Shown here: one piece after another, positions 41,905-50,604 of the stretch | Numbering within the stretch: position 1 is the first letter of the stretch | Layout: each line of letters begins with the position of its first letter | Origin: Methylobacter sp. | GTDB taxonomy: Bacteria; Pseudomonadota; Gammaproteobacteria; Methylococcales; Methylomonadaceae | Length of the DNA stretch: 50,604 bases | Direction: 5' to 3' | Assembly (NCBI RefSeq): GCF_023227905.1 | Contig: NZ_JALOCF010000033.1 | Coordinates: forward strand, 1-50,604 | The notes under the pieces: model-generated | Databases searched by the model: none | The model's input: the letters and a program-made list of their open reading frames with translations, nothing else | Told to the model about the DNA's origin: nothing | Position numbers and translations under genes: made by a program

Positions 41905-44169
41905 CTAATCAATAGTAGAGCCGGCTTTCAGGCGATATGAAACGGAGTCCACGGCCATTTTTTGGATGTGCTCTATCAGTTCCATGATTTGCTGATCCAG
42001 CATGAATCGCAGTTCCCATTCCATTGCCAGATCGTCAGGCAAGCTGTCGATGCGATGGTGTTCGGTGTAGCTTTGTTTCAGTTGTGCGTGGATGTCGGCA
42101 ACCTCAGCCTGGGGCTCTTGTTGCCGGCCTTGCAGCACTAGCGCCGCATTCTCCAACGCGCTTGCCAGTGCCGCATCAAAAGTTCGGCTATGTTCTTGTA
42201 GCTCGTCAGGAAAGCTGCTGAATTGTTGACCGCTTAGCAATCGATAGCGTCCCCGAATCTGTAGCAAGCCGGACAAGTTGCCTGCGGCTTCAATAACCGC
42301 ACGCAACGCCGTTCTTTCATTGGCTTTGTAGGTCAATCTGGCATCCGGTTCCAGTACCGCGTGAATCACCAAATCCTGTGCAGCAGCCAGATCTTTTTCT
42401 GCCGACAAGCGCAACGGCAACGCATGCTTGAGCATCAGGCTCAGGTCAGGCAACCGGGTTGTGAACTTGGCGAGTGTGTGCAATGCCGCTACGCTATGGT
42501 GACGAGCAAGCACAATCGAACGCCGAGGCCATAGCGCATAGTCGAGTACTCCCATCACGCCGATGCCCAGCAAGATACCGATAACCCGGTCGCGCGGCAG
42601 ATACAGATCGGTGACCGGTCCGAAATCATGTAAAACGAACATCGCGAACGAAAACCCGAGTTGCCTGCCCATGTAGGCGATACGCTCGCTACCGGAGGAA
42701 ATCCAGGCGGCAATACCCCAGACCGGGGCCGTTGCAAGCGCAAAGCCGGCGATGGTGTCGAGCTGGGACTGGAGTACCAGCACATAAAAATAGGCACATA
42801 GCCCGCCCAGAATCGCGCCCGACACACGTAATATCGATAGCCGGTAGTCGGCGCCGAGACTGGTTTGGGCCGCGACCAGACAGGTTGGTATGGCGGTATT
42901 GATATCCGGCCAGCCCAGGCTTTCCACGATCAGCATGCAGAGTATCGCGCCCAAAGAAAATTTAATTCCGAATTGCAGGCTGTCGGCATGTGTCGCCCAG
43001 AATTCATAACCAAACCAGGCTGGAAACCAGCCATCTGCTTCATTACTGTCGGTTTCGGCCTCTGTGGTTTTAACTTCGGGCGCTGCTGGGTTATGCAAGT
43101 CATGCATCAAACCGGCGATACGTTGTTGCGCCCGCCAAATGGCGGTTAACAGCGAAGGGTTGGTTTGCAATGAATAACTGTGCAGGACTTCATCGGTCAG
43201 CAGCGCCTCAATTTGCCCGGAAACATCGCGGGACTCTTCTATGCCTTGCCGCAGCGTTGCACAGGCGCTTTGCAGAGCCAGGTAGACATCTAATTTTTCC
43301 TGAGTCATTGCTTGAGCGCGATACTCTTCCGTCAATACCTGATCCAGCCAGATGGCCATCTGCCGTAAACCGTCGATTTCCAGCAACAGGGCAAGATAAG
43401 TATCATGCCGATTAAGCATGGAGGGGTGTACCAGTTCCGCGTTTGACAGCAGCCCCAGTATTTTGCCGAAGCTGCCGGCGCTGGGAAATTTTGAGCTTAT
43501 CCGCTTATGGATGACCACGCCGCTGTCGGCCAAGCGCGCATTGAAAATATATTCAATTGCTGCCAATTGCTCAGCGATACTCGCCGTCAGCTGTTTGAGC
43601 GGGTCTTGCGGTTTGATGGTCAGGTGCACCACCGTCCATGAGCCAATAGCAAGTACACCAATGATCGGGATGTTCCACAAAGCGTTGTAGATAGCTTGAT
43701 CGGGAGTGTTTGGGCTATATAGCACCGCCACCGAGTACCATAGAGCGATGCCGGTAGGCCATGCGATCAGACGGGCATGAAACAGGGCGACAGCCATTAT
43801 GATGAAAGACAAGGGTAGTAGCAACCAGGCATCGTTACCGGCTAGCATCAGCGTTAATACCGATACCAAGGTGGTGACGATGATATACCCCAACTGGCGC
43901 AGCCCGAACGCCAGCGATTGACCGGCATTCGCATACGCGTCGTAACTCAAGCATATCAGCAGCGCGATCGCCCCTAATGGCGGCACGTGCAGCGTTTGGC
44001 TGACCAGGACGATGATGAGTGTAACGATAAACAGGCGGAATGCCGCTACCCGCCGTTCCGGGGAATCTTTCAGTTCAACTTTAAGAAATTGTGCCAGGCT
44101 GGTTCCGAACCAAAGTCTGCTTCGTCTTTTGTGCGGAACCGAAGTGTGCTGCGTGTCGCTGTTATTCAT
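41905..44169 (-). CDS. FUSC-family inner-membrane transporter (AaeB/fusaric-acid-resistance type)
   Basis: This 754-residue membrane protein has two blocks of about five helices (about 40-185 and 395-545), each followed by a cytoplasmic helical region, the plan of FUSC/AaeB proteins that export aromatic acids and similar compounds. The second block holds WPDINTAIPTCLVAAQTSLG, a conserved FUSC stretch. It overlaps the adaptor gene by ATGA and forms an export unit with it, the YtcA-like lipoprotein and the divergent TolC-like channel. The substrate is unknown. Confidence 0.9.
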   Translation of the reverse strand: MNNSDTQHTSVPHKRRSRLWFGTSLAQFLKVELKDSPERRVAAFRLFIVTLIIVLVSQTLHVPPLGAIALLICLSYDAYANAGQSLAFGLRQLGYIIVTTLVSVLTLMLAGNDAWLLLPLSFIIMAVALFHARLIAWPTGIALWYSVAVLYSPNTPDQAIYNALWNIPIIGVLAIGSWTVVHLTIKPQDPLKQLTASIAEQLAAIEYIFNARLADSGVVIHKRISSKFPSAGSFGKILGLLSNAELVHPSMLNRHDTYLALLLEIDGLRQMAIWLDQVLTEEYRAQAMTQEKLDVYLALQSACATLRQGIEESRDVSGQIEALLTDEVLHSYSLQTNPSLLTAIWRAQQRIAGLMHDLHNPAAPEVKTTEAETDSNEADGWFPAWFGYEFWATHADSLQFGIKFSLGAILCMLIVESLGWPDINTAIPTCLVAAQTSLGADYRLSILRVSGAILGGLCAYFYVLVLQSQLDTIAGFALATAPVWGIAAWISSGSERIAYMGRQLGFSFAMFVLHDFGPVTDLYLPRDRVIGILLGIGVMGVLDYALWPRRSIVLARHHSVAALHTLAKFTTRLPDLSLMLKHALPLRLSAEKDLAAAQDLVIHAVLEPDARLTYKANERTALRAVIEAAGNLSGLLQIRGRYRLLSGQQFSSFPDELQEHSRTFDAALASALENAALVLQGRQQEPQAEVADIHAQLKQSYTEHHRIDSLPDDLAMEWELRFMLDQQIMELIEHIQKMAVDSVSYRLKAGSTID

Positions 44170-45344
44170 TGCGGAATCTGGGCTTTGCTGGCTCCCTTCT
44201 CACTGGCTGGAGAAACTCCCGGAATATCGGCAAGACGGTCCAGAACGGTGACAAAGGCGGTCATGCCCATGCGTAGCGGATGCTCGGGGTCGCGTTCGTG
44301 TATTTCGATCCGCACCGGGAAACGGGATGCCAGGATGACCCAGTTCAGGGTGCGCTGAACCTCCGGCAGAACCCCTTGCTGCTTGGTATTATCGGGATAA
44401 TTGGCCCAACCGATACCGGTCACCACCCCCCGGTAGCGCTTTCCCGGATAACCGACCAGGAAGACTTCGGCTTCCTGGCCGGGTTTGATGGATTGTAGAT
44501 AAGTTTCTTTGAAGTTGGCGATGGCATACCAGTGGCGGTCATCGACCAGGGCGAACATTTGCGTTCCAGCCCTTGCGTATTCGCCTTCGCGTGTGTTCAG
44601 GTTGGTGACGTAGGCATCGAAAGGCGCACGCACCGAACAGTATTCCACGTCCAGTTCGGCGGCGGCAACCACTGCTCTGGCCGCTTCGATGCGGGCATTA
44701 ACGTTGCCGACCTGGGCAATCAACGATACGGCGCGGCGGCTATCGCTTTTGGCTTCCTCTATCGCACTCCGGGCCGAAAGTTCCTTGGCCCGGGCGTCTG
44801 CCAGCTCAGCGCGCGATGCGGCGTACTTCGATCGGGCTTGCTTGAGCTGGTCTACCGTTACGTATTGTTGCTTCGCTAAGGGTTCAAGGCGTTCCAGATA
44901 GCTATGCAGATACTCATCCTCAGCTTCAATTCTGTTGATTTCAGCCGCGGCGGCAGTGCGTTGGTGTTCCAGTCGTTCGATGGCCAACTCGGCGGAACCA
45001 CTGGAGGCACGCCTTGAATCCACCTCTTTTTCGGCAATTAACAATTCCGCCCTGGCCTGAGCCAGTTTGGCCTGATAGGGGCGCGGATCGATCACATACA
45101 ACAGATCGCCCTGCTTGGCATACTGATTGTCTTCGACAGGCAATTCCACGATACGGCCGCTCACTTGGGGAGCTATGCCAACGATATTGGCTCGCACCAT
45201 CGCGTCGTTAGTGCGGGGATGCTGATAGTTTATGCGCCAGACCAGCGTTCCGGTTACCAGTGCTCCCAGCACGATTAATGTACCGATGATGCGTCCCAGC
45301 ATGATCCGTTGTTTAAGGTTTACAGAATGATCGTTGTTTTCCAT
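44166..45344 (-). CDS. HlyD-family periplasmic adaptor (EmrA/AaeA-like)
   Basis: This adaptor protein of about 392 residues has one N-terminal membrane helix (about 18-38). It has lipoyl halves (VGIAPQVSGRIVELPV and VRAPFDAYVTNLNTREGEY) flanking a long Ala/Glu-rich coiled coil (about 95-230), and a beta-barrel end. The ATG at 45344 is preferred over a GTG four codons upstream; neither has a strong ribosome-binding site. It is translationally coupled to the FUSC transporter by ATGA and would join that transporter to the TolC-like protein. Confidence 0.9.
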   Translation of the reverse strand: MENNDHSVNLKQRIMLGRIIGTLIVLGALVTGTLVWRINYQHPRTNDAMVRANIVGIAPQVSGRIVELPVEDNQYAKQGDLLYVIDPRPYQAKLAQARAELLIAEKEVDSRRASSGSAELAIERLEHQRTAAAAEINRIEAEDEYLHSYLERLEPLAKQQYVTVDQLKQARSKYAASRAELADARAKELSARSAIEEAKSDSRRAVSLIAQVGNVNARIEAARAVVAAAELDVEYCSVRAPFDAYVTNLNTREGEYARAGTQMFALVDDRHWYAIANFKETYLQSIKPGQEAEVFLVGYPGKRYRGVVTGIGWANYPDNTKQQGVLPEVQRTLNWVILASRFPVRIEIHERDPEHPLRMGMTAFVTVLDRLADIPGVSPASEKGASKAQIPQ

Positions 45345-45362
45345 GATGGACGGCACCCGCGT

Positions 45363-45623
45363 TTACGTCGAGTAAAATAACAACCAGATAACAAAGGTGC
45401 ATAACGCCCACAGGCTCGGCGCAATCAACAGCGGCGGCCCGAGATACGGCGCCAGCCTGTGTCGCACCAATTGCCACATCAGCACCATGCTTGCCATCAG
45501 TCCGGCAAGAATACAGATAATCCAGGCAGGCCAGAACGAACCCTCAATACTCAGCATCGGGTCGCAAGCCGTCAAAAAAACCGCAAAAATAATCGGAAAA
45601 GCCGTTTTTCGTAATCTCGTCAT
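45363..45623 (-). CDS. YtcA-family small membrane lipoprotein
   Basis: An 86-residue protein from the ATG at 45623. It has a lipoprotein signal with FLTAC (Cys near residue 20) and two hydrophobic helices, the plan of YtcA proteins that accompany HlyD/FUSC efflux genes. An upstream ATG at 45683 is in frame but adds a leader before the signal peptide. It lies 18 nt before the adaptor gene and is the first gene of the leftward efflux operon. Confidence 0.75.
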   Translation of the reverse strand: MTRLRKTAFPIIFAVFLTACDPMLSIEGSFWPAWIICILAGLMASMVLMWQLVRHRLAPYLGPPLLIAPSLWALCTFVIWLLFYST

Positions 45624-45887
45624 GAAGATCGTAATTTGCGCCTGAAGGGAGAAACTGAACTTAAATAATTTTCGTAAGGCCATTGGGATTATTTTATGCG
45701 GCGTTTTTTAATATTGATCAGGTCATTAAGAAATAAATCTTTAAGTTGTAAAACTTAAAGGCATTAACTAAAGTGTAGCTGATCAGGATTCTGGTATTTG
45801 AATCTCCTATTGTCAACTAACTCTTCAAGTTTCCGAAAATAGGGATGTTCTGCAACTAAATTGACGTTTGAATAAGGTGTTTTAAAT

Positions 45888-47447
45888 TTGCAAAAGTTGC
45901 GGCGCAGCAAGCGCGATAACTTGTTAACATTGTTGTCATGTCTACCTCTAGGTGTCAGTCGCTTGGTGATACCAGCCGCCCTGGCCTTGACAGCCTGCAT
46001 GTCGCCGCCGGGCTTGGCGCAGCTTGATGAACCCTATGCGGCGGCCCCGACCGACCATGCCGTTTATTGGCATGATTACCAGGCCACAACCGGCAAACAG
46101 CAGCCCCCCATATCCATCCATTCGCGCGAAGAAAGCCAGATCGATACCAAGCTGACTTACGACCTGCCCGCACTGGTCGATCTTGCCTTGCATGCCAACC
46201 CGGAAACCCGAATTAGCTGGGAGGAAGCGAAAGCCGCCGCTGCCCGCCTCGAAAGGAATCGCAGCGCCTGGTATCCGACGCTGACGGCCATGGCGTTCGG
46301 GCAATATTTCAAAACCAGCTTCCCCATTCCTGGAGGCGCATTGGTTAGCACAGGTTATTCCTCGTTTGGCAGTTTGGATTTGGCATGGACACTGTTCGAT
46401 TTCGGACGCAGGGAGGCCTTGGTCGATGCGGGAGCACAGCGCTTGAGTGCCGCTAATTTTGCCTTCAACCGCAAGCATCAGGAAATTGCCTATCGGGTTG
46501 CAACCAGTTTTTTTGCCTATCAGGCTGCCCTGGCCAAGGTGACGGCGGCGCAGCAAACATTTGAGTCCGCAAGGGCCGGCTCTGCTTCGGTCCAGGCGAA
46601 ACTCGACAAAGGTTTTGCGACACGGCCGGATTTGTTGCTGGCGATACAGGAGCAGGCGAAAGCCAGCTATGACCTGCAAGATGCGCGCAGCTCGGTAAGT
46701 CAGACACATGCCGATCTGACTTCAAACCTGGGTATTTCGCCTTCTTATTCGCTGCAACTGATAGATTTAAGCCAGTTGCCCTTGCCGGCAGGACTGGTGC
46801 AATCGGTCGAAAAAATTGTCGATCAGGCTTTGGAGCAACGTCCCGACCTGATGGCGCGGCTTGCAGAACTGCGTGCACGCGAAGCGGAAGTAAAAAAGGC
46901 GAGGGCCGAATTCTGGCCCAAGTTTTCCCTGGGAGGCAGTCTGGGTAATCAACACTGGGGAAATGTGCGTACAAATCCACCCGGTAATGAGAGTTACTCA
47001 GCAAGTAACGGGGTCGGTACAGCGATGCTGACTATGGAATGGACCTTGTTCGATGGCTTTGAACGCAGCAATGCCGTGCATGAAGCAGAGGCCAGGAAAG
47101 AGGTTTCCAAGGCTCAGCTTGAGGCTTTGCGTCTGGAAATTATGCGCGATATCTGGAAAGCCTATGCCGATACCAAAACCGCGTTGGAAAAACGCGAGTT
47201 TGCGTTAGCCCTGTTGAAAGCCGCCGAAGAATCTTATGCCGCTACTCAAGAATCTTATACTCACGGCTTTTCCACGGTGATAGAACTGCTGTCCGCGCAA
47301 AAAGATTTAGCGCGCGCCCGTTATACCGAAATCGACAGTCGCTCCACCTTGCTACGATCAGCCGCAACCCTGGTTTACGCTTCCGGAGGGCAAAGCCGGG
47401 GAGATTTGAATACGGATAGCGAAGCGTTTGTCCGCAGTCTTCCATAG
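45888..47447 (+). CDS. TolC/OprM-type outer-membrane efflux lipoprotein
   Basis: This outer-membrane channel has about 519 residues. A lipobox-like ALTAC lies about residues 33-37 from a TTG start at 45888. Two OEP repeats follow, with heptad-rich helices (LVDLALHANPETRISWEEAKAAAARLERN and RQDLMARLAELRAREAEVKKARAE-like) and beta-strand pieces (WPKFSLGGSLG, MEWTLFDGFER). It is divergent from the YtcA-HlyD-FUSC genes and is their natural exit duct. The start is uncertain: there is no in-frame ATG near the signal peptide, and an out-of-frame ATG at 45938 hints that the true start could be shifted. Confidence 0.87.
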   Translation: MQKLRRSKRDNLLTLLSCLPLGVSRLVIPAALALTACMSPPGLAQLDEPYAAAPTDHAVYWHDYQATTGKQQPPISIHSREESQIDTKLTYDLPALVDLALHANPETRISWEEAKAAAARLERNRSAWYPTLTAMAFGQYFKTSFPIPGGALVSTGYSSFGSLDLAWTLFDFGRREALVDAGAQRLSAANFAFNRKHQEIAYRVATSFFAYQAALAKVTAAQQTFESARAGSASVQAKLDKGFATRPDLLLAIQEQAKASYDLQDARSSVSQTHADLTSNLGISPSYSLQLIDLSQLPLPAGLVQSVEKIVDQALEQRPDLMARLAELRAREAEVKKARAEFWPKFSLGGSLGNQHWGNVRTNPPGNESYSASNGVGTAMLTMEWTLFDGFERSNAVHEAEARKEVSKAQLEALRLEIMRDIWKAYADTKTALEKREFALALLKAAEESYAATQESYTHGFSTVIELLSAQKDLARARYTEIDSRSTLLRSAATLVYASGGQSRGDLNTDSEAFVRSLP

Positions 47448-47665
47448 TGAGAGGTTTTGCCGCAAAATTTGTAAAAACCGAAAGATAATTCATTGTGAGA
47501 CCATTAACCCGGTGCTCTGCTTCAAGTGGATTAATACAAATGCCTCAATTTGGATAACGACTTGATCTTGCCCCGATTTTCTGGACACTTTGCTAAGAGA
47601 CCATTTTGGCCTCAACCGCTTCCGGGCTGAGATTAGTCTAATGTTCCAAACTTTCTAGCGGGCAT

Positions 47666-47685
47666 AAAAAAAGCCGCAAGGCTTT
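47666..47685 (-). terminator. Rho-independent terminator downstream of the tRNA-Lys fragment
   Basis: Read leftward, AAAGCC-TTGC-GGCTTT is followed by a run of T. It lies about 30 nt beyond the tRNA 3' end at 47717 in the same direction, as expected for a native tRNA terminator. Confidence 0.7.
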
Positions 47686-47716
47686 AACCTAACAGCTTGT
47701 TTTATTTATTCTTTGA

Positions 47717-47766
47717 TGGTGGGTCGTGCGCGATTCGAACGCGCGACCATCGCATTAAAAGTTCGA
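47717..47766 (-). other. 3' half of a tRNA-Lys(UUU) gene; candidate attachment site
   Basis: On the minus strand the sequence reads the anticodon loop CTTTTAA, stem TGCGA, variable TGGTC, a perfect T arm GCGCG-TTCGAAT-CGCGC, acceptor ACGACCC, then ACCA. No matching 5' acceptor (GGGTCGT) or D arm exists upstream on that strand. A sequence unlike a tRNA abuts the anticodon loop. This is how the displaced 3' copy looks after a recombinase inserts an element into a tRNA gene. Confidence 0.85.
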
Positions 47767-48036
47767 TTCTAATTGATACCAAACAACTGCGTACTAAGTA
47801 TAACTCCCTATAATCAACAGGTTATCAGACATCAGAGAGCGTGTAAAGTCGTTTAAAGGAGTATGAAGAATTATGAACCACTGTAGTTTTTACTGTAGTT
47901 TTTGAGCATACACAGCCCTGCCCTAAAGCCAATTCTCTCTTTAAAATTTGTAATATACGAAAGTCTGGTCTTGATCTGATGGCATCAAAATGAGCTGCAA
48001 CTGAATCTGTCATTGACTGGCTGAATTTGTTAAGGG
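47767..48036. other. Left edge of a putative integrated element
   Basis: No convincing gene is visible. CTGTAGTTTTT occurs twice in tandem (47881-47891, 47893-47903), possibly recombinase arm-type sites. A minus-strand open frame covering about 47825-48030 lacks recognisable motifs. Confidence 0.45.
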
Positions 48037-48389
48037 TTGTCAGATGTCTGCCCTCCTGCGCAAGGCGGCAAGATGCGACAGAACTGGGCGGGCAGGCGTC
48101 GGACAAGCCTCGAGGGAGGAAACCGCGGGCTACGCAGCGATGGACCAGAACAGGGGATGGACTATGGGGATTTGAAAGGTGGCTGTACGGGTTAGCCTGG
48201 CTCTCATGTTGATCAGGTGAAGCCCGGCATAGTCCATCGGGGCCATCTCGCAGTCTATGCGCCTGATTTTTCGTAGCGGCGGCGAGCAAAAAACAGGGAT
48301 TTTACGCCACCAAGCCAAGCCTTCCCGTATCGGCTCTAACCGCCGATAAAACAGTGACCGGTGATTTGGCGTTTGGCAGGCACTTGTTT

Positions 48390-49589
48390 TCATGCCGTAC
48401 CTCGTTGCCCGGGTGGCGCTCGAATCGGCTGTTTGCGCGTTAAGGTTTCGACGATGATCATGGCCGCACCGCAGTCGGGGCAGACGAAAGTCGGCTGGGC
48501 CGATTGTCCTACCGCTTCACTATCCCCACCGTTGAGTTCCCTGTCGGCGGGCATCACCTGCAGTCGTTCACATACCTGCGCAAGCTGTTCACGGCGGACG
48601 CCATTGGCGAGCAAGCCATAATGACGAATGCGATGAAAGCCACTGGGCAACACATGCAATAGGAAGCGGCGGATAAACTCGTCGGTATTGAGCGTCATGG
48701 TTTTATGCCGCGTCTTGCCCTTGGCTCGGTAGTCTTTCCAGCGGAACGTGACACCCTGCTCGTCCAGGGAAAGTAGGCGTGAGTTGGCGATGGCCACCCG
48801 GTGGGTATAACGCGACAGATAAGCCAATACCGCCGAAGGCCCTGAAAACGGGCGTTTGGCGTAGACCACCCATTCGCACTTTTTAAGCGGCGCGAGCCAG
48901 TCGGCAAAGGCCGAGGCGTCAGCAAGATGGGCAGACGCGCCGAAGAACTGCAATTGTCCAGCCGCCTGCGCTTTGCTGAGTTCTTCCAGAAAACGCCGTC
49001 GAAACAGCCGTGACAGCACGCGTACCGATAAAAAGAAGCCCGGCTTGCAAGCCACCCATCGCTCGCCGTCTAAGGATAAGCCACCGCCGGGGACGATGCC
49101 ATGCACATGCGGGTGATGGGTTAACGCCGAACCCCAGGTATGCAGCACCAGGGTGGCCCCGATCCGTGCGCCCAGATGCTTGGGGTCAGCGGCGATGGTG
49201 CGTAGCGTCTCAGCAGCGACCGCAAACAACAGGCCATAGATCACCGCCTTGTTGGTGTAAGCGATGGCGCTGATCGGCGCGGGCAAGGTGAATACCACAT
49301 GGTAATAGTCCACCGGCAACAGATCGGCCTGCCGGGCTTCGAGCCAGCGTTTGGCCGCACTGGCCTGGCACTTCGGGCAGTGCCGGTTGCGGCAAGAGTT
49401 ATAGGCGATGTCGTCATGCTTACAGGCAGGGCAATGCAACACATGCCCACCCAAGGTCGAGGTGCGACACTGTTCGATGGCGGACATGACTTTCAGTTGT
49501 CCCAGACTTAAGTGGGTCTGCTGAGCTTGTCGCCAAGCGGGTCCGTGGGCGCGGAAGATATCCGCCACCTCGAGTGCGGGACGCACCAT
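48390..49589 (-). CDS. IS91-family HUH (Y2) transposase
   Basis: This rolling-circle transposase has 399 residues. It has an N-terminal zinc-binding region with CPACKHDDIAYNSCRNRHCPKC, the metal-binding HUH motif as HHPHVHGIV, and the paired catalytic tyrosines in AYLSRYTHR (Y-x3-Y), all typical of IS91/IS801. The C-terminal tail has another CPDCGAAM pair, which is common in this group. It starts 9 nt after the recombinase stop, so the two form one operon. It appears complete and may be active. Confidence 0.94.
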   Translation of the reverse strand: MVRPALEVADIFRAHGPAWRQAQQTHLSLGQLKVMSAIEQCRTSTLGGHVLHCPACKHDDIAYNSCRNRHCPKCQASAAKRWLEARQADLLPVDYYHVVFTLPAPISAIAYTNKAVIYGLLFAVAAETLRTIAADPKHLGARIGATLVLHTWGSALTHHPHVHGIVPGGGLSLDGERWVACKPGFFLSVRVLSRLFRRRFLEELSKAQAAGQLQFFGASAHLADASAFADWLAPLKKCEWVVYAKRPFSGPSAVLAYLSRYTHRVAIANSRLLSLDEQGVTFRWKDYRAKGKTRHKTMTLNTDEFIRRFLLHVLPSGFHRIRHYGLLANGVRREQLAQVCERLQVMPADRELNGGDSEAVGQSAQPTFVCPDCGAAMIIVETLTRKQPIRAPPGQRGTA

Positions 49590-49598
49590 GATCTGGGT

Positions 49599-50474
49599 CT
49601 ACAAGGGGCGCAAAGTCTCCAGTGGACTGACTACCTCACGCAGGAGATCGGTGGCTACCTGGGCATACAGCGCCGTGGTCTCCAGCTTCTTGTGGCCGAG
49701 CAGCACCTGGATCACCCGAATATCGACCTTCTGTTCCAGCAAGTGGGTAGCGAAACTGTGTCTCAGCGTATGCATCGACACCCGCTTGTCAATCCGCGCC
49801 GCCTCTGCAGCGGCATGGATGGCCCGGTTGAGTTGACGGGGGCTGAGTGGATCGATGGGGTCTAAACCAGGAAATAGCCAGCCACCCGGGCGCATTTTGC
49901 CTTGGGCATGGGCAAACTTCCACCAGGCGCGCAACCGTTCCAACAGCACCGGCGACAGCATGGCATAACGATCCTTGCCGCCTTTACCCTGTTCGATGCG
50001 CAGCACCATACGCTGACTATCAATGTCACCGACCTTCAGCGACACCACCTCGTTGGCACGCAAGCCGGCGCCGTAAGCCACCGATAACGCTGTCTGGTGC
50101 TTGAGGTTGTCAACGGCGGCGATCAGGCGAGCCACCTCCTCACGACTCAATACCACGGGCAGTTTGTGCGGCACCTGCACCGCGTGCATCTTAGTCAACA
50201 ACTCGGGGCGATCCAGCGTCGTTTCAAAGAGAAACTTGAGCCCGGTGAGGGTCGCATTCAGTGAAATTGGCGAAATACCGTGATCAACCAAGTGCAATTG
50301 ATAGCTGCGTAAATCTTCGACGCTGGCGGTATCCGGCGATCGCCCCAGGAACCCCGCGAATCGCTTTACAACTCGAATATAACTGGCCTGGGTTTTGGGG
50401 GAAAGTTTGCGCATCCGCATGTCGTCAATCATGCGTTGGCGCAACGGGGTAATGGCTTTACTTGTCGAAGTCAT
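49599..50474 (-). CDS. Tyrosine recombinase/integrase paired with the IS91 transposase
   Basis: A XerC/D-like recombinase of 291 residues from the ATG at 50474, which has TAGGAG 8 nt upstream. It has an N-terminal SAM-like core-binding domain (about 10-95) and a catalytic domain with Arg in GAGLRANEV, H-x-x-R in HTLRHSFATHLL, LLGHKKL and the nucleophile Tyr in TTALYAQV. Integrases of this kind are found directly upstream of IS91 transposases in several elements, where their role is unclear. It is less likely to be the enzyme that used the tRNA-Lys site, since it travels with the IS. Confidence 0.92.
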   Translation of the reverse strand: MTSTSKAITPLRQRMIDDMRMRKLSPKTQASYIRVVKRFAGFLGRSPDTASVEDLRSYQLHLVDHGISPISLNATLTGLKFLFETTLDRPELLTKMHAVQVPHKLPVVLSREEVARLIAAVDNLKHQTALSVAYGAGLRANEVVSLKVGDIDSQRMVLRIEQGKGGKDRYAMLSPVLLERLRAWWKFAHAQGKMRPGGWLFPGLDPIDPLSPRQLNRAIHAAAEAARIDKRVSMHTLRHSFATHLLEQKVDIRVIQVLLGHKKLETTALYAQVATDLLREVVSPLETLRPL

Positions 50475-50604
50475 GACACAGCTCCTATCTTGAAACAAGG
50501 CGGATTGCCTCATTCCATAACATAGGAAACAGTTACGCTCTTTCAACCAGCCACAGGCTTATGATCGCAGCGTCAATACCGCGTGAGCGGTTTAGTCCTT
50601 TGGC

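Larger units (their letters stand above)
48037..50604. mobile_element. IS91-family element with transposase and tyrosine recombinase (right end outside window)
   Basis: The left limit near 48037 is inferred from an abrupt change from AT-rich sequence to GC-rich, hairpin-rich sequence about 350 bp beyond the transposase stop, as at an IS91 terminus. IS91 elements lack inverted repeats and target duplications, so exact ends cannot be read. The right end is not seen. Confidence 0.6.

Noticed and set aside
47717..47800. A complete tRNA gene
   Set aside because: No 5' acceptor strand matching ACGACCC and no D arm are present. One anticodon-stem pair is also broken.
1..50604. CRISPR array
   Set aside because: No regularly spaced direct repeats were seen. 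The repeats present are palindromes or short tandems.

Overview
The window reads as chromosomal DNA of a free-living, nitrogen-fixing gammaproteobacterium. NifA is of the NifL-partnered type without the cysteine linker, an Rnf operon lies divergently from nifLA as in Azotobacter, and a Shethna II-type ferredoxin and NifQ are present. The mix of nif genes, phosphonate genes, dispersed palindromic repeats and moderate GC would suit a gammaproteobacterial methanotroph (Methylococcales), but no methane-oxidation gene is present, so that placement is inference.

Layout. (1) 1-4340: leftward rnfABCD without rnfG or rnfE behind it. (2) 4343-13823: nifL-nifA, two unrecognised genes (one AT-rich and possibly HEPN-like), then nifB, a nif-type 2[4Fe-4S] ferredoxin, a NifO-like protein, a flavodiiron protein, two [2Fe-2S] ferredoxins and nifQ. 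Four TGT-N10-ACA boxes and three GG-N10-GC sigma54 elements mark the rnf, nifL and nifB promoters. (3) 13871-20372: a GNAT acetyltransferase, a broken ABC-ATPase fragment, arsM and an RND efflux pair, followed by a MITE-like structured repeat. (4) 20908-29456: a leftward phosphonate-lipid operon with a methyltransferase, a CDP-alcohol phosphatidyltransferase, a PEP mutase fused to a nucleotidyltransferase, phosphonopyruvate decarboxylase, a second nucleotidyltransferase, 2-aminoethylphosphonate (AEP) transaminase, a second methyltransferase and an LplT-like transporter. (5) 29841-39711: a rightward lipid cluster with an AT-rich desaturase, an AraC regulator, a PlsC-type acyltransferase, a HAD-IB phosphatase, a FAAL-ACP-reductase, an alkyl-DHAP synthase and an SDR. 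(6) 40051-47447: an orphan secretin-N-domain lipoprotein, a small secreted cysteine protein and a YtcA/HlyD/FUSC/TolC efflux set. (7) 47660-50604: the 3' half of a tRNA-Lys gene with its terminator, then an IS91-type transposase paired with a tyrosine recombinase, which looks like the edge of an integrated element.

The most interesting reading is that blocks 4 and 5 form one pathway. The rightward genes can make 1-alkyl-2-acylglycerol: fatty acid to aldehyde or alcohol, exchange into acyl-DHAP, reduction, acylation and dephosphorylation. The leftward genes can make AEP, activate it with CMP and transfer it to that glycerolipid, with one or two N-methylations and an LplT-like flippase. The predicted product is a membrane ether phosphonolipid, possibly N-methylated. 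Each family assignment is fairly firm. The joined pathway is inference.
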